Source: Piezodorus guildinii
Lineage: Eukaryota > Arthropoda > Insecta > Hemiptera > Pentatomidae
DNA: 64,000 nt
Assembly: GCA_023052935.1 (NCBI GenBank)
Contig: CM041295.1
Location: forward strand, 16,058,880-16,122,879
Direction of reading: 5' to 3'
Each line of letters begins with the position of its first letter. The first letter of the stretch is position 1. The translations under genes and the position numbers were made by a program. The notes under the pieces were generated by a model. The model made no database searches and was not told the DNA's origin. It saw only the letters and a program-made list of their open reading frames with translations. Positions 8,737 through 19,950 of the stretch are shown here, piece by piece.

Positions 8737-11415
8737 TTACAATAGGTCTCGTGGCCACTGCCGTTTCAATCTTCGAGGAGGATTGTAGGGATGGGTGGTG
8801 CTGGATAGGGATTGCGCTAGAGGATTAGGATGATGACTAAGGTTCTGATGAAATTTGGAAAATTTGGATGGTACCAGGTCTAAAACAAACGGAATATTAA
8901 GGTCATGGTGTAGGGTACAGTTGGTAACGTAATAAGGAGCATTAACTATTGTTCGGAGGACTTTGGATTGGAAGGATTGGATGCGTTTGATGTTAGAATG
9001 TTTAGCTGTTCCCCACAGTTCAAGTCCGTAGGTCCATATAGGTTTCAGTACTGTCTTGTATATTAGTAATTTGTTGTCAACTGTAAGATGAGATTTTCTG
9101 TTTAGTAGTCTGTATAACTGGCCGAATCTGCGGTTGAGTTCTTTTCTTTTTAGTCTTGTATGTGGGTTCCACGTCAGTCTTTTGTCTAGTAAAAAGCCGA
9201 GATACCGGACTGTGTCTGAGGAAGGAAGCGGTATGGAATTGAAATTAACCGTTGGACAGGATTTGCGTCGAAGGGTGAATGTGACGTGAGTGCATTTGCT
9301 TTCGTTCACCTTAATGCGCCAAGCATTGCACCAGTCTTCGACAAGGGAAAGGTGCTTTTGGAGATTTAGCGATGCTGCTTCAGGATCGGAATTGGATGAT
9401 AAAATGGCTGTGTCATCAGCAAATGTTGCCAGAAAGGTATTGGGATCGGTAGGGATATCGGCGGTGAAGAGGATGTAGAGGACGGGTCCTAAGACGCTGC
9501 CTTGAGGAACACCGGCCTCAACAGTATATTGTTCGGAAAATTCGGAACCACAGCGAACTCGGAAGGAGCGGTTGGATAAATAGGATCGGAGGATTAGGTA
9601 TAAGGATTGAGGTAAATGGGTTTTGAGCTTAAAGAGCAGTCCCGGGTGCCACACCCGGTCAAAAGCTTGAGCTATGTCCAGAAAGGCACCCGAACAATAC
9701 TCCTTGCACTCAAGGGCGGAGGAAATGTGGTCTACAACTCGGAGTCCTTGCTGAACCGTGGAATGTTGAGGACGGAATCCAAACTGGTGTGAAGGAAAAT
9801 TGTGAAATTTGGGTAGGATTCGTTTTAATAGGAGTTTTTCGAAGATTTTGGAGAGGATCGGAAGAAGGCTAATAGGTCTGTAGGATGACGTACAGTTGGA
9901 TGGTTTGCCTGGTTTTAGGAAAAGGATGATAGTCGAGTGTTTCCACAACAGAGGGAAATAGGTAGTGCGTAGGATACAGTTATAGATATATGTAAGGAAT
10001 GTAATGGCTTTAGGTGGAAGTTGTCTTAGGATTTGAGGAGTAAGGAGATCGTATCCAGGGGATTTACGGAGAGGAAGCTTTTGAAGCAGATATTTGACCT
10101 CAGAGGGATTGATTGCTTTAGGTGGTAAGGAAATTGGTATCGGTGACGTAAGGAACTCTTCAACTATTGCGGTATGGGTTGGATTGAGATCAGAATGAGG
10201 AGTGAATACCTTGGAAAGGTGTAGTGCAAATTCCTGGGCCCTATCTTTGTCAGAAGCAGCCCAGGAATTATCACTACGTCGGAGAGGATGGGATATCAGA
10301 GGGGATTTTAGGATTCTCTTCGTGACATTCCACAGGGAATTGTCACGAGTCGAGAGAGAGGAGAGGTAGGTATTGTAGGATTGGGATCGGAAGATCGCCA
10401 ACTCCCGCTTTAATTTTCTACAAAAAAAGTTAAAGGAGCGGCGATCCTCTGGGTGGCGGGTGCGTTGCCATAATGTTCTGGCTCGGCGTTTGCTGTTGAT
10501 GAGGTCTGTCAGGTGTTGTGGTAAATGGCTTTTATAAGGAATTATTTGGGATTGTTTGGGAGAGGAGGCAGTCCAGGCGGCTTGTTGAATAGCGGTTGTA
10601 AAGGAATATACGGCGTCGTCAAGGTCATTTGGGGTTTTGAGAATCACTCTGAGGTCAATATCATTAGTGAGGATTTCGCGGAAGAGGTTCCAGTTGACAG
10701 GGCCTCTAATGAATGACGGTGGGATAGGTTTAGGAATAGGTGTTATGGATACATTAAGAATCAATGGACTATGATCAGAGGATAGTTCATCAAGGCGAGC
10801 TATGGAAAAATTAAGAGAGCCTAATCCGCTGTGGATGAAGAAGTCGAGGATGTCGGGATTACGGTTAGGATCTGTTGGCCAGTAGGTAGGAGAATCGGGA
10901 GGTAGGAGATGAAAGCGTCGGGAGTTGAGTGCAGACTGCAATGTCCGTCCACGAGAATTGGTGGTTCTAGAACCCCACTGTTGGTTCTTAGCGTTTAAGT
11001 CTGCACCCAAAATGAAGTGATTACCCAAGTAGTTGAGAAAGGATTCAAATTGGGCAGAGGAAATGGGATGTTTAGGAGGGCAGTATGCTGATGCGATGAT
11101 AAGCGGAAAGGAAAAGGTTTTGATAACAATGGATGTTGCTTGTAGGTAATCGTGGGCGGAAATTGGGTGTAAGTGATGGGTGAGGGATCGGCGGACTATG
11201 ACAGCAGTACCGGCATGGGCTTTGCCGTCTGGATGGTCTGTCCGGTATGTCGTGTATCCTGGTATTTTAAAGTACTGTTTAGTGGTTAGTCTAGTTTCAG
11301 TAATGAGTGCAACATCAATGTTTTTGTCTTGCAGTAAGGCTGTAAGTTCGTCAGTGTGAGTTCTAACACCATTCGCATTCCAAAGGAGAATGGATAAGGA
11401 ATTAGGTGAAGTCAT
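8737..11415 (-). CDS. Jockey-A ORF2: endonuclease and reverse transcriptase
   Basis: 892 codons. The N-terminal apurinic-type endonuclease shows LLWNANGV, ALITETRL, ASAYCPPKH, ILGADLNAKN and LSSDHSPL (about residues 8-230). Reverse transcriptase follows with SYRPISLLP, HQFGFRPQHST, AFLDIAQAFDRVWH, AGVPQGSVLGP and the FADD catalytic box (about residues 465-700), then the thumb-like IWTYGLELWG block. The C-terminus is NPPRRLKRQWPRDLL, also present in the Jockey-B fragments of this window. There is no RNase H domain, as expected for Jockey. The enzyme would nick the target and prime cDNA synthesis there. Its ATG directly abuts the ORF1 stop (TAAATG), suggesting termination-coupled reinitiation. 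No stop or frameshift interrupts it. Confidence 0.93.
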   Translation of the reverse strand: MTSPNSLSILLWNANGVRTHTDELTALLQDKNIDVALITETRLTTKQYFKIPGYTTYRTDHPDGKAHAGTAVIVRRSLTHHLHPISAHDYLQATSIVIKTFSFPLIIASAYCPPKHPISSAQFESFLNYLGNHFILGADLNAKNQQWGSRTTNSRGRTLQSALNSRRFHLLPPDSPTYWPTDPNRNPDILDFFIHSGLGSLNFSIARLDELSSDHSPLILNVSITPIPKPIPPSFIRGPVNWNLFREILTNDIDLRVILKTPNDLDDAVYSFTTAIQQAAWTASSPKQSQIIPYKSHLPQHLTDLINSKRRARTLWQRTRHPEDRRSFNFFCRKLKRELAIFRSQSYNTYLSSLSTRDNSLWNVTKRILKSPLISHPLRRSDNSWAASDKDRAQEFALHLSKVFTPHSDLNPTHTAIVEEFLTSPIPISLPPKAINPSEVKYLLQKLPLRKSPGYDLLTPQILRQLPPKAITFLTYIYNCILRTTYFPLLWKHSTIILFLKPGKPSNCTSSYRPISLLPILSKIFEKLLLKRILPKFHNFPSHQFGFRPQHSTVQQGLRVVDHISSALECKEYCSGAFLDIAQAFDRVWHPGLLFKLKTHLPQSLYLILRSYLSNRSFRVRCGSEFSEQYTVEAGVPQGSVLGPVLYILFTADIPTDPNTFLATFADDTAILSSNSDPEAASLNLQKHLSLVEDWCNAWRIKVNESKCTHVTFTLRRKSCPTVNFNSIPLPSSDTVRYLGFLLDKRLTWNPHTRLKRKELNRRFGQLYRLLNRKSHLTVDNKLLIYKTVLKPIWTYGLELWGTAKHSNIKRIQSFQSKVLRTIVNAPYYVTNCTLHHDLNIPFVLDLVPSKFSKFHQNLSHHPNPLAQSLSSTTHPYNPPRRLKRQWPRDLL

Positions 11416-12720
11416 TTATGGTTTTTTTAAGGCAGGAATGAGATTTGATACGAGATTCGTAAGGAGTGATATTAGGGGCATAACAAGGGATTTAATTTCG
11501 GAGATAAAGGATGTCATCAAACTGGTAAGGTCTGTGGCATTTGAAGGAGGAGGGATATGAGAGATTTGTGGTTGATTAGGATTTTTAGGATAGGTTACAT
11601 TTTGAGGAAGAGGTATATGTGGAATGGATTGAGGTACATTCTGTAGTTCCGGCAGGGCCACGGCTTCAGTACTTTGATTCCCACCTCCAAGTAGGTGGGC
11701 AAATGATACATTGGCATCAATAAGTTTTGAGGGTTCTCTTCTGTTTCTTACTTGTCTTGCTGTTTCATCCGGTACTTGAGGTTTTTGAAACCTGGTCCTC
11801 AGTTCCTTATAAATTTGGCATCCTTTATAGTTGGCTGGGTGGTCCTTGAGGCAATGAGCACATACAGCTGGTGTTGATTTTGGTTTTGTACACTCCACAG
11901 ACTTGTGCTGTTCACCGCATTTCACGCATCGAGGTATGTGATGACAATAACTTTTAGTATGACCATATGCTTGACAGTTATGGCACTGAACTATCTCCTT
12001 CTTTATGTAAGGTTTTTCAACTCTTACGCTGGTATAGTACAATCTATTGAGGTCATAGATTTGTTCAACTCCTTCCGATGGCTCCAAGTCCACGAAAAAG
12101 AGAGGTAGTGGAATTTTGTCCTTTAGGACATTAGTGACTTGCCGCACTTTATAGCCTATCTCCGTTAATTCTTCTTTAATAGCTTCAACTGGTGTCGAGG
12201 GGTGTAAGTTTCTGATTACAACCCTTAAAGCTCTCTCTTGGCGTAGCTGGTAGGTATGGAAATCCGCTTTGGTATCAGTTAGATATTTCACTATTTTTCT
12301 ATATGTGTCGGCAGTAGTAGGAGATATTTTGGTGTCATTAATTCTACTCATACAGTAGTAGCTGGTAGAATCGGTAATTTTGTTCAATTGTGTACACAAC
12401 AACTGGAAATTTTTAATATTTTTGACAAATATTGGAGGGGGTCGTGGTTCACTAGGTATAGGAGCAGATTCCATGTTTTCTTTTTCGTTATGTAAAATCT
12501 GAAAAGGATTTGGGGTGAAAAACGGTGATTCGTCAGTCATCCCTTGTGACGATGTGCCAGGTTGTGGTTCAGATTCTGAATTAGTACCCGAAGGGGTTGC
12601 TTGTAATCTTTTATTAGTATCACGGCGAGGTCTTTGTTTCGTAGGAGACGGGATTGAACCACTAGATCTAGATCTTTTAGTTGAAGCTTTGGAGGACATT
12701 ACTTGATGATAATATCGCAT
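11416..12720 (-). CDS. Jockey-A ORF1: Gag-like zinc-knuckle protein
   Basis: 434 codons. The first third is rich in Ser, Pro, Thr and basic residues and probably disordered. The middle (LPLFFVDLEPSEGVEQIYDL...) resembles the PRE_C2HC domain of arthropod Jockey Gag proteins. It is followed by three cysteine-histidine knuckles (CHNCQAYGHTKSYC, CVKCGEQHKSVEC, CAHCLKDHPANYKGC, about residues 243-300). The C-terminus has a hydrophobic stretch (SLVMPLISLLTNLVSNLIPAL). ORF1 would package element RNA. The annotated ATG is the first in frame; a second Met eight codons in, followed by a Ser/Lys-rich stretch, is an equally plausible start. Its stop is immediately followed by the ORF2 ATG. Confidence 0.92.
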   Translation of the reverse strand: MRYYHQVMSSKASTKRSRSSGSIPSPTKQRPRRDTNKRLQATPSGTNSESEPQPGTSSQGMTDESPFFTPNPFQILHNEKENMESAPIPSEPRPPPIFVKNIKNFQLLCTQLNKITDSTSYYCMSRINDTKISPTTADTYRKIVKYLTDTKADFHTYQLRQERALRVVIRNLHPSTPVEAIKEELTEIGYKVRQVTNVLKDKIPLPLFFVDLEPSEGVEQIYDLNRLYYTSVRVEKPYIKKEIVQCHNCQAYGHTKSYCHHIPRCVKCGEQHKSVECTKPKSTPAVCAHCLKDHPANYKGCQIYKELRTRFQKPQVPDETARQVRNRREPSKLIDANVSFAHLLGGGNQSTEAVALPELQNVPQSIPHIPLPQNVTYPKNPNQPQISHIPPPSNATDLTSLMTSFISEIKSLVMPLISLLTNLVSNLIPALKKP

Positions 12721-13036
12721 TTCATGTAAGGAAAATAATTAAATAATAACCAGATATTGGGGAAAAAAATAATAACTTAAGAAAAGTTAAGCAAGACCAG
12801 CCTTGCCTAGCTATTGGCAATCAGCTGATATGAAGAGGTGACTCAGCATTCACTTTATGGTGCAAATTGTAGCCCAACTTACCGTTGTTTGCTCCAATAT
12901 TTACTGTTGTTGTTATCCTGAAGCCTGGTGATGTTTTCAAGACTGTTCTGAAGTGATATCCAACTGAAAAAAGCAAGAAATCCAAGAGCCGACTTGAAAG
13001 ATGACCGCTATACTCATGCGCATGCGCAGAACTGTC

Positions 13037-13048
13037 CTATTATAAATT
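13037..13048. repeat. Target-site duplication of Jockey-A element (5' side)
   Basis: Exact copy of CTATTATAAATT at 8242-8253, marking the 5' boundary of the element at 13036. Confidence 0.8.
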
Positions 13049-15039
13049 AAAATAAATTATATTACAATTCGTAAATCTAGCCTTTTTTTATGAATAAAAA
13101 AACCAATCTCCTTTGATATGCGAATCTTCAGAATTTTAGTGGCGAATGATCTAAATGTTATATGGTAAAAAAATAAAACTAAATAAATAAAATAATCTGT
13201 ATGTTATTGAAAAAATTAAGAATTGAGATTTAGAAATTGGTCTTTCGAAATATTTTCGCTCCAATTGTTTAGTTTATTTGTAATCCATCTTGGGATTTCA
13301 TCTAAAGGTCCCTTAAGCTTTTATAATCGCGATTCATAAATGCAATTATTTCCGAAAGGTACAAATTACTGATATAAAAAATGTTATATAATCGGATTTT
13401 AAAAAAACAGTTTAGCAAGATTTTCTGATTCAGAGACTGACTAACTACATTAACATACATTTAGAAGTCTCATTAGTCATATACGACCCATTTATACTAA
13501 TATATGTATGCAGGTATTTTATTATTTCATTTTAATGAGTTTTTAAGACTTTCAAATCAATATGAAATACAACACTACATTTTTAGTAGTGATACAAATC
13601 GATATTATTGTTTGTTACGTTTATAAAATTACATATATTATCAAATCAGAAAATGTAGACTAATTTATTAATTGTACCAATATATAAATTGACATACAAT
13701 TAATTAAGACAGGATATATAATGAGCAATATAAATAATGAACCCTCAATTTTGGAATAGGAAAACGCTAAATTATTTAATAAAATACAAATATACATTTT
13801 TAAAATAAATATATAGTATTTATCTTATGCTTCTCATTTTTACTGTACGTTCCAAGTAACTAAAAATAATTTTTAGAAATTCATATCTAATGTTCGTCAA
13901 TATATACATATATAATTGTTCAGGTCTTATTTTTGACCCAAATCAATTTTTAAAGTTTTCCAATCATTAAAATACTGCTATGTTTTTGACCGGCTGCTTT
14001 TCTAAGGCAGCGGTACCTTCAAAAACTAGCTTATTTGATATATTTAATCCATATATAAACTATATTTAATGATACCATTGGATTTCCTTTCCAAAGGTAT
14101 CGTGTTCACAGTCCAATAGGTGGCAGATTAAAGTAAAGTGTCAGATTAAAGTAAACAAGATTCAATGAATACATTATTATAATTATTAACTTACACATAT
14201 CCATTATATTAATTTTTTGCTTAGAACTTTGATTGAGAATACTGAGGGACATTTTCACTACTACGTTAGCCATACAATATTACAAAAAGAAATACCTTTA
14301 AAACACTTAGTCGGCTGGCGAAGGTGAAATCAGTTCTTGGCTCTTATATCTCCAGCTGCTATCTCTGACCCCCAGATGGACCTCGTTTCTTCTTCAGGAT
14401 GGAACTCGACTTCTCGTGGCTGGAATGAGACTAACTCTTCGGATCTTCTCTCTCATCATCTTCACTTCGGGTGGGTCGATATGGGAAGTGCCCCGTTGGC
14501 GGTATAGCCTTTGTGCTATTATTCTTATCTTTTCACCACTCTTAATATTCTTGTTGGCCGCCGCTGGGGAAAACTACCAGGGGTCTCTGGTGCCGCTGGG
14601 TGGCCCATACCGATGGGAAAAACATCTTTTGAACTTTTGCCGCCCTAAGCTTATAAATATATATTTAATTAATATAATTGTTATCCAATGATGAATTTAC
14701 ACCCGTCAGTATTCTCAATACATTACAATACAGATATTACACTTATATATCTTCATATATTTATAATATCTTCCTCTAAATTATCTTTAATTTTGTTGAT
14801 TTAAAATAGTTAAATATTTGTTATATTAATACTGATTAGGAATTGGTGAGTATAAAATATGAAATAATGCTATAACCAACCGATGGAGAAAACATAACAA
14901 CTATATTTATTCATGTTAATTTTTAATAACAATATAAATAAAAATTAATATGCGAATAAACCGTTATGTAAATTATATATTAAGGCAAAGTTAAATTAAG
15001 CTAGGAATAAAATTAACATCCCTATCGATTATAGGTAAT
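13049..15039. other. Unassigned intergenic or intronic DNA
   Basis: AT-rich with no supported gene. 14260-14660 is clearly more GC-rich (tracts of CCGCTGGGG and similar) but has no convincing coding frame, splice sites or terminal repeats. It may be a degraded element or a small piece of unique sequence. Confidence 0.5.
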
Positions 15040-15785
15040 ATGAAATAAATATTAAGGAAAATTATTACGATCGTGATAGAATTTTATAATTCTAGTTTTC
15101 AATGGAAATACACGTTTTATGGTCCCTTGAGTCCAAATAAAGAAGTCGCGCGAAAGGTGTGTGTGTGTTTGTATGGTTAGTCTAAAAGAAATGAAAAATT
15201 CGTACGACACTAAAATTTCATAATTAAGATACGCCTGTACAATTCGCCCAAGATTATTTAACAACTTTTTAAAAATTAAATCGGCGAACCAGAAGTGGCT
15301 CTTTATACTATGCATTTTGCACGTTTTCACGACTTTCTCAACACCAGCCCAAATTATTTGGATTAAATTCGCTGGATGAGTGTAAAATTTATAGGTCTTT
15401 AATCTCATGTGGGTTTTTATTCTCATGGAAATAGTCCGACAGTGCTTAAATGCTGATATTTAAAATTTTCTTATTCTAAAGTACCTTTAGTTTTATAGAT
15501 TTGAAAAATATCATCTTATTACTTTGACAAATAGCGACTAAATATACATTTTCAAATAGTTTGATAACCAACTAAAGGAAAAAAAATTGTATACATATAT
15601 TTTTTTTTCCGAACACAAGAATAGTAATATAAATGTATAATACACCGTTGGAATGCTAAGGATTTAAGAAAAAATGTTATTTTATGTAAAAAGTTGTGTA
15701 AGTTAATGAATAATGATGAAAATGAATGGTTGTTGTAGATAATTATTAGATTATTTTATCAGTAACACAAGTTTCCATCGAAACT

Positions 15786-16590
15786 TTTTTTTTTATAATA
15801 TAATTTTGTACCTTTTTACAACTGTATATACAAATACATTATGTAAAATGGCTGAATTACAACAACAGGCATGAATAGACATGTAAAGAATCTACCCAGT
15901 GGTAATACTTCAAAATTTATTGTATGAGCAGGTCTCTAGGCCACCGTCTTTTCAGGCGCCTCGGAGGATCATCGGGAATAGGTGTAGATGAGAGGTTACG
16001 AACAAGCGGGTTTTAGTGGGCTGGTAGTTCGGAATTGATGGAGGTGTATCTATCGTAGGCCAAGTCTGCAACAAGTGGGATATTTAGGTCTCCATGGATA
16101 AGTTTATTAGTTACAAAGTAAGGAGCATTGAGGATTTTTCGTAGGATTTTGGATTGCAAGGATTGGATGCGGGAGGAGTTTGATAGTTTAGTGGACCCCC
16201 ATAGCTCAATGCCATAGGTCCAAATAGGTCGGGTAATCGTGATGTAAATGAGTTGTTTTGTAGCAAATAGAGAGCAGGCAGTTTCTTGTCGTTTCAGTCT
16301 AGTAAGAGGATTGCAAGTAAGGCGCCTGTCTAGATGGAGTCCAAGGTAACGGATCTGTTCAGCCGGAATTAGCGGAATGTTGCCAAAGGATACAGTAGGA
16401 CAGGTATTCATAGGCTTGCGGCGAAGGGTAAAGGTAATTTGATGGGATTGATTCTAATTCTCCAGTTATGATACCATTCTTCAATGGATTGGATGTGAGA
16501 CTGTAGGGATTGTGATGCGACCGTTGGGTCACCACTTACGGGTAACACACATGTGTCATTAGCATAAGCAGTGAGAACACCATAGAAACT
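15786..16590 (-). mobile_element. 5'-truncated Jockey-B non-LTR fragment (copy B1)
   Basis: Minus-strand RT C-terminal sequence with a T tract (poly(A) tail) at 15786-15794. It encodes pieces such as IRYLGLHLDRRLTCNP, LTRLKRQET and IWTYGIELWGSTK, the block that follows the RT catalytic domain in Jockey elements. 5'-truncated copies are typical of abortive target-primed reverse transcription. Confidence 0.8.
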
Positions 16591-16600
16591 TAATTTCATT
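16013..16600 (-). pseudogene. Jockey-B RT C-terminal remnant (B1)
   Basis: Two overlapping frames (16408-16599 and 16013-16411) together read through YANDTCVLPVSGDPTVASQS..., then CPTVSFGNIPLIPAEQIRYLG... and IWTYGIELWG. The expected YADDT catalytic box reads YANDT, so the second Asp is Asn. A frame change occurs near 16410, and a segment near 16280 seems deleted. Non-functional. Confidence 0.75.
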
Positions 16601-16682
16601 CTTAAAAGTTTTTTTTTTTAATATGACTTTATTTAGGTTGTATATATAATAAAGTAAGTGGATAGCGTGCGTTAAAAGAACC

Positions 16683-16940
16683 AGATCTTTTCCCGAAAAA
16701 TAACAATATAGATGTATAATATACCGTTGGAAAGCAAAACATTTTACAAAACGATGTAATGTTATTTAAATGCAAGATAATGTAAATTGACAAAAAGGGA
16801 ATAAGCTTAAGTAATTATTGAAGTTAATAATTTCTATTGTAAGATTATTTAATCTGAAACACATGCTTCATTCAAACTCAATATAATTCTTAAAAGTTTA
16901 TTTTTAAGTCTGACTTAATTTAAACTTTCTGAAATCGTTT
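16683..16940 (-). repeat. Partial family F repeat
   Basis: The ATAATATACCGTTGGAAAGC block and the following segment up to TTCATTCAAACTCAATATAATTC match the outer part of family F in reverse orientation. It abuts the previous copy. Confidence 0.55.
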
Positions 16941-17269
16941 ATGAAGTTGGAAAGCTAAAAACGTTTGGAAAAAAATTCATAATCTTATAACTTCTAACTT
17001 TAACTTACATGAGCAGCAGATAACAGTAAATAAACATGCATGTACGCCCTAAGAGAATACATATGAGGTTGACTTTAACGTGAGGTTGAAATTGATTCGT
17101 TCCATCAGTTGCCGAGATATTCAGCCCGCCCACACAGACCATTCTTGTCCAGTGACCAGACATATGCAGTTGTCAACTCATTTATCTTGTTACATTAAAA
17201 AAAAAAAAAAATAGTAATAAAATGTTAGTAGTTTCATTACAAATAGGAATTTAAGAAAATTATTTTAGT

Positions 17270-17480
17270 TTACTATTTTCAATAATGAACATTTGAAATC
17301 GTCCAAAAAATAACCTCTCTTAAAATTTGAGGGCTTACGTTTTAGGATACGTAGCACCCGGAAAACAAATAAAAAAATTCGTTTATCCACCGTCCCCCGT
17401 AGGCTGAACGCTATCCTCAGCTTTTCTCCAAAACTATTGGACCATTTTTTTTTTTTTTTTAATTTGTCAGAAAAATACCA
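17270..17480 (+). repeat. Dispersed repeat family G (copy 1)
   Basis: A segment containing TTTTCAATAATGAAC and GAGGGCTTACGTTTTAGGAT recurs at 50285-50470 in the same orientation and at 20150-20270 and 20770-20900 in reverse. It has no coding content. Confidence 0.6.
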
Positions 17481-17588
17481 GGGCATCCAACGATGATTCT
17501 AACACTTAGAAGTTGACATTAACCATTTTGTTTAAAATTTAGTTTATTTTAATTCAATTACTCAGTTATTATTGATAACTGTAAAATA

Positions 17589-17646
<58 letters not shown>
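17589..17646. repeat. (AT)n microsatellite
   Basis: About 58 bases of pure AT. The surrounding 17490-18160 has no recognisable gene. Confidence 0.95.
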
Positions 17647-17650
<4 letters not shown>

Positions 17651-18160
17651 TTATAATTTTATTGTTGTGTAAATATTGTATTGTATTGTATGAATGTTGC
17701 ATTTTATCACTATTATTAATATCCAAATCAGGACAGAATGTAATATAGTCCAATAAAAATCACTATTTACTTATAATTTTATTTTATTGGATATTTATTG
17801 GAACGATTTAGTCGCATATTATAAATATTTGTAGAGGTACATTACTTATCTTAAACCTTATCTGAGCATTTAATAGACAAATGAGCTAAAATATTTTCTC
17901 CCATCGATCGGCTCCATTATATACCTACAGGGGTATCATCAGGGTTTGACAGATTTAAACAGCTTTGCTAGATGATCATTGAACCTATATGATAGAAACG
18001 GTTATTGATGTTTGAGTAACGAGTATTTGAGATCTCATGATTATTCATATATTCATACCCCCCTTGGGATATACCTTCGAAACCATTTCGCTAATCCGGG
18101 ATTACACTGATTGCCCTCGCTACAAAATTATATCTTAGGACAAATTGCAGTAAGGGGAAA

Positions 18161-18850
18161 TCTGGTGGGCGCAACACACCACTTTCACTTACCTCCGTTG
18201 TTAAAACTTTTGAATTATATTTAGAGATGAAAATAAATCGCTAAAGAATCAATTACATTGAGTTTCAATAGAAACATGCATTTTATTAAACAATTTATTA
18301 TATTATTATCTACCACAATCTGTTAGTTTTATCGGATTTTCATCACCCCTCCCCCATTAACTTTTAGAATTTCGTGTATAAGATGATATTTTTTTTTCTA
18401 AAATCTTTAGCTTTCCAACAGTATACTATAAGTCTATATTACTATTTTTATGTTCTAAAACGCAAAAATTACACTAAAACATATTTTGCTCTTTTCTACT
18501 TTAGTTAGTAAAAAGATGCTATATTATTTTATATGATACATATTATTCATATTATATTATATAATTCATATTATTATTCTATATTATATAATTCATATTA
18601 TATTATATAATTCATATTATATTATATAATTCATATTATATTATATAATTCATATTATATTATATAATTCATATTATATTATATAATTCATATTATATTA
18701 TATAATTCATATATTTAATTCATATTCATTTATATTATATTATATAATTTAGAGTATAAAGTGGCTCTTCTGGTTAGCTCATAGTGGTTAAACAGTTGCT
18801 GTAACGTCTCGGACGTATAGTTGTCTTAAATATGAATTCTTCAACCACAA
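18161..18850 (+). repeat. Family F repeat with internal tandem array
   Basis: Starts with GGGCGCAACACACCACTTTCACTTACCTCCGTT. It then has the CTTTCCAACAGTATACTATA block, a 19-bp tandem array (separate entry), AAAGTGGCTCTTCTGGTTAG, and GTCTCGGACGTATAGTTGTC. The order matches other plus-orientation copies. Confidence 0.7.
18541..18740. repeat. 19-bp tandem repeat array
   Basis: About eight to ten copies of a 19-bp unit (ATTCATATTATATTATATA), nearly identical in the middle and decaying at both ends. Unlike a CRISPR array there are no spacers. Confidence 0.85.
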
Positions 18851-19950
18851 TATTAAAACCTGTTGCACGCAACACACGAATTTCACTTACCTTCTCTACT
18901 TAAATCAATTTAAGAACTTTAAAATGAAGATACTTTTTTTTTAAAAAGGTTACATTGTGTTTCGATGTAAACGTCTATTTTAAGTTAAAATATATTGCTT
19001 GGACGAAACATATTTTGTTATTAAATAGATGGTTCCTCTATTTTTCTTATAAGTAAAATAAGATACATAAGCCACATACGGTTATGCCCTTTTCAACTTT
19101 CTGTATTACCTTTTAGAGCTGTATGATAGATGACGTTTTAAGAAAAATAAATATTTAGTTTTCTGACGCTCTATATTACAATTACAATTTAAAAAGAAAT
19201 AGAAATAACCTGGAAAAATATTTCTCCTTCTTCAATTAGTTTTTAAATTTATATATATTTCATTTCCACTCATTTTTCATCATCGATAACTTTCAGAAAA
19301 GGTAAATTAATAAAAATCAACATAATTAAATATGCTTAATAAATAAAAATAATTGAAATTACTCATTTAAGCCTTTTCTGACTACCATTTATAATGCTGA
19401 AACTTGCTTGAATGAAAAAAACCATTGAATTTGACATCAATATGGCGGTTTAAATTAAAATCATTATAGCAGTTTTTCATAAAATCGTGAAATGCGTTGG
19501 ATAAAGTGGCCCTTCTGGCTTGTTGATTTTGTTTAAAAAAGTAGATTTAATAGTCATTTAGAAGTCTTCAATGTGATGTTTTCGTTTGTAGAACGACTTT
19601 TCTGCCGGACTTTAAACATATACCATACAAACCTTCAGAACTTGGTCATTAGAACTCAAGGGACCCTACTACGAGTCTTTCCGGTGAACACATGGTGAAA
19701 AAGTTAAGGAAACATGCCAGGGATACTAAATAAAAATTTAGACATCTACCCTCGTTTTTGAGCAAGACTAAGGACATTCACTCACTCAAACCTTCTAGCG
19801 GGAGCTATTCAGGTAGGTAGGTAAGGTGTTTTAGGGCGATAAATTTCTAGATTATTATTGATTCATTTAGAGTCAGGGAAAACTGAAATGTGTATATTTT
19901 GTTAAAACTCGATTTCGAAAATTTTCAAAATCACAATACTTTAATTATTT
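18851..19950 (+). repeat. Degenerate family F copy
   Basis: Begins with CACGCAACACACGAATTTCACTTACCTTC and includes AAAGTGGCCCTTCTGGCTTG near 19505 and an ACTCAAGGGACC block near 19655. It ends near an AAATCACAATACTTTAAT block. It is directly adjacent to the previous copy in the same orientation. Confidence 0.55.

Larger units (their letters stand above)
8254..13036 (-). mobile_element. Full-length Jockey-clade non-LTR retrotransposon (Jockey-A)
   Basis: A 4.78-kb minus-strand element. It has a 5' UTR from about 13036, a Gag-like ORF1, an endonuclease-RT ORF2, a 3' UTR and a poly(A) tail (T tract to 8269). A 12-bp direct repeat flanks it. Both ORFs are open. ORF1 with zinc knuckles and ORF2 with apurinic endonuclease and RT but no RNase H is the Jockey-clade layout. 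A diverged, 5'-truncated relative sits at about 62800-63815. Intact ORFs and an exact target duplication suggest a recent insertion. Confidence 0.9.
15040..16682 (-). repeat. Family F repeat copy, interrupted by a Jockey-B insertion
   Basis: Reading right to left it carries the family modules in order: GTAAGTGGATAGCGTG end, the CACCGTTGGAATGCTAA block, the AGAAGTGGCTCTTTATAC block, GTGTGTGTGT, TCCCTTGAGTCCAAATAA, and ATTACGATCGTG. The copy is split at about 15786-16590 by a Jockey-like fragment. Bases GAAACTT are seen on both sides of that insertion. Confidence 0.65.

Noticed and set aside
9290..12706. Plus-strand open frames opposite the Jockey-A ORFs
   Set aside because: Antisense shadows without motifs of their own.
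14416..14691. 91-codon open frame in a GC-richer patch
   Set aside because: No recognisable motif, no splice context and a hydrophobic low-information product; kept only as unassigned sequence.
17931..17960. Hammerhead-like CTGATGATACCCC...GGTAT tract on the minus strand
   Set aside because: It has the CTGATGA box and a possible stem but no GAAA after it; too weak to report as a motif.
18541..18740. Possible CRISPR-like array
   Set aside because: The units are directly tandem without spacers, in a eukaryotic repeat; it is a satellite array.
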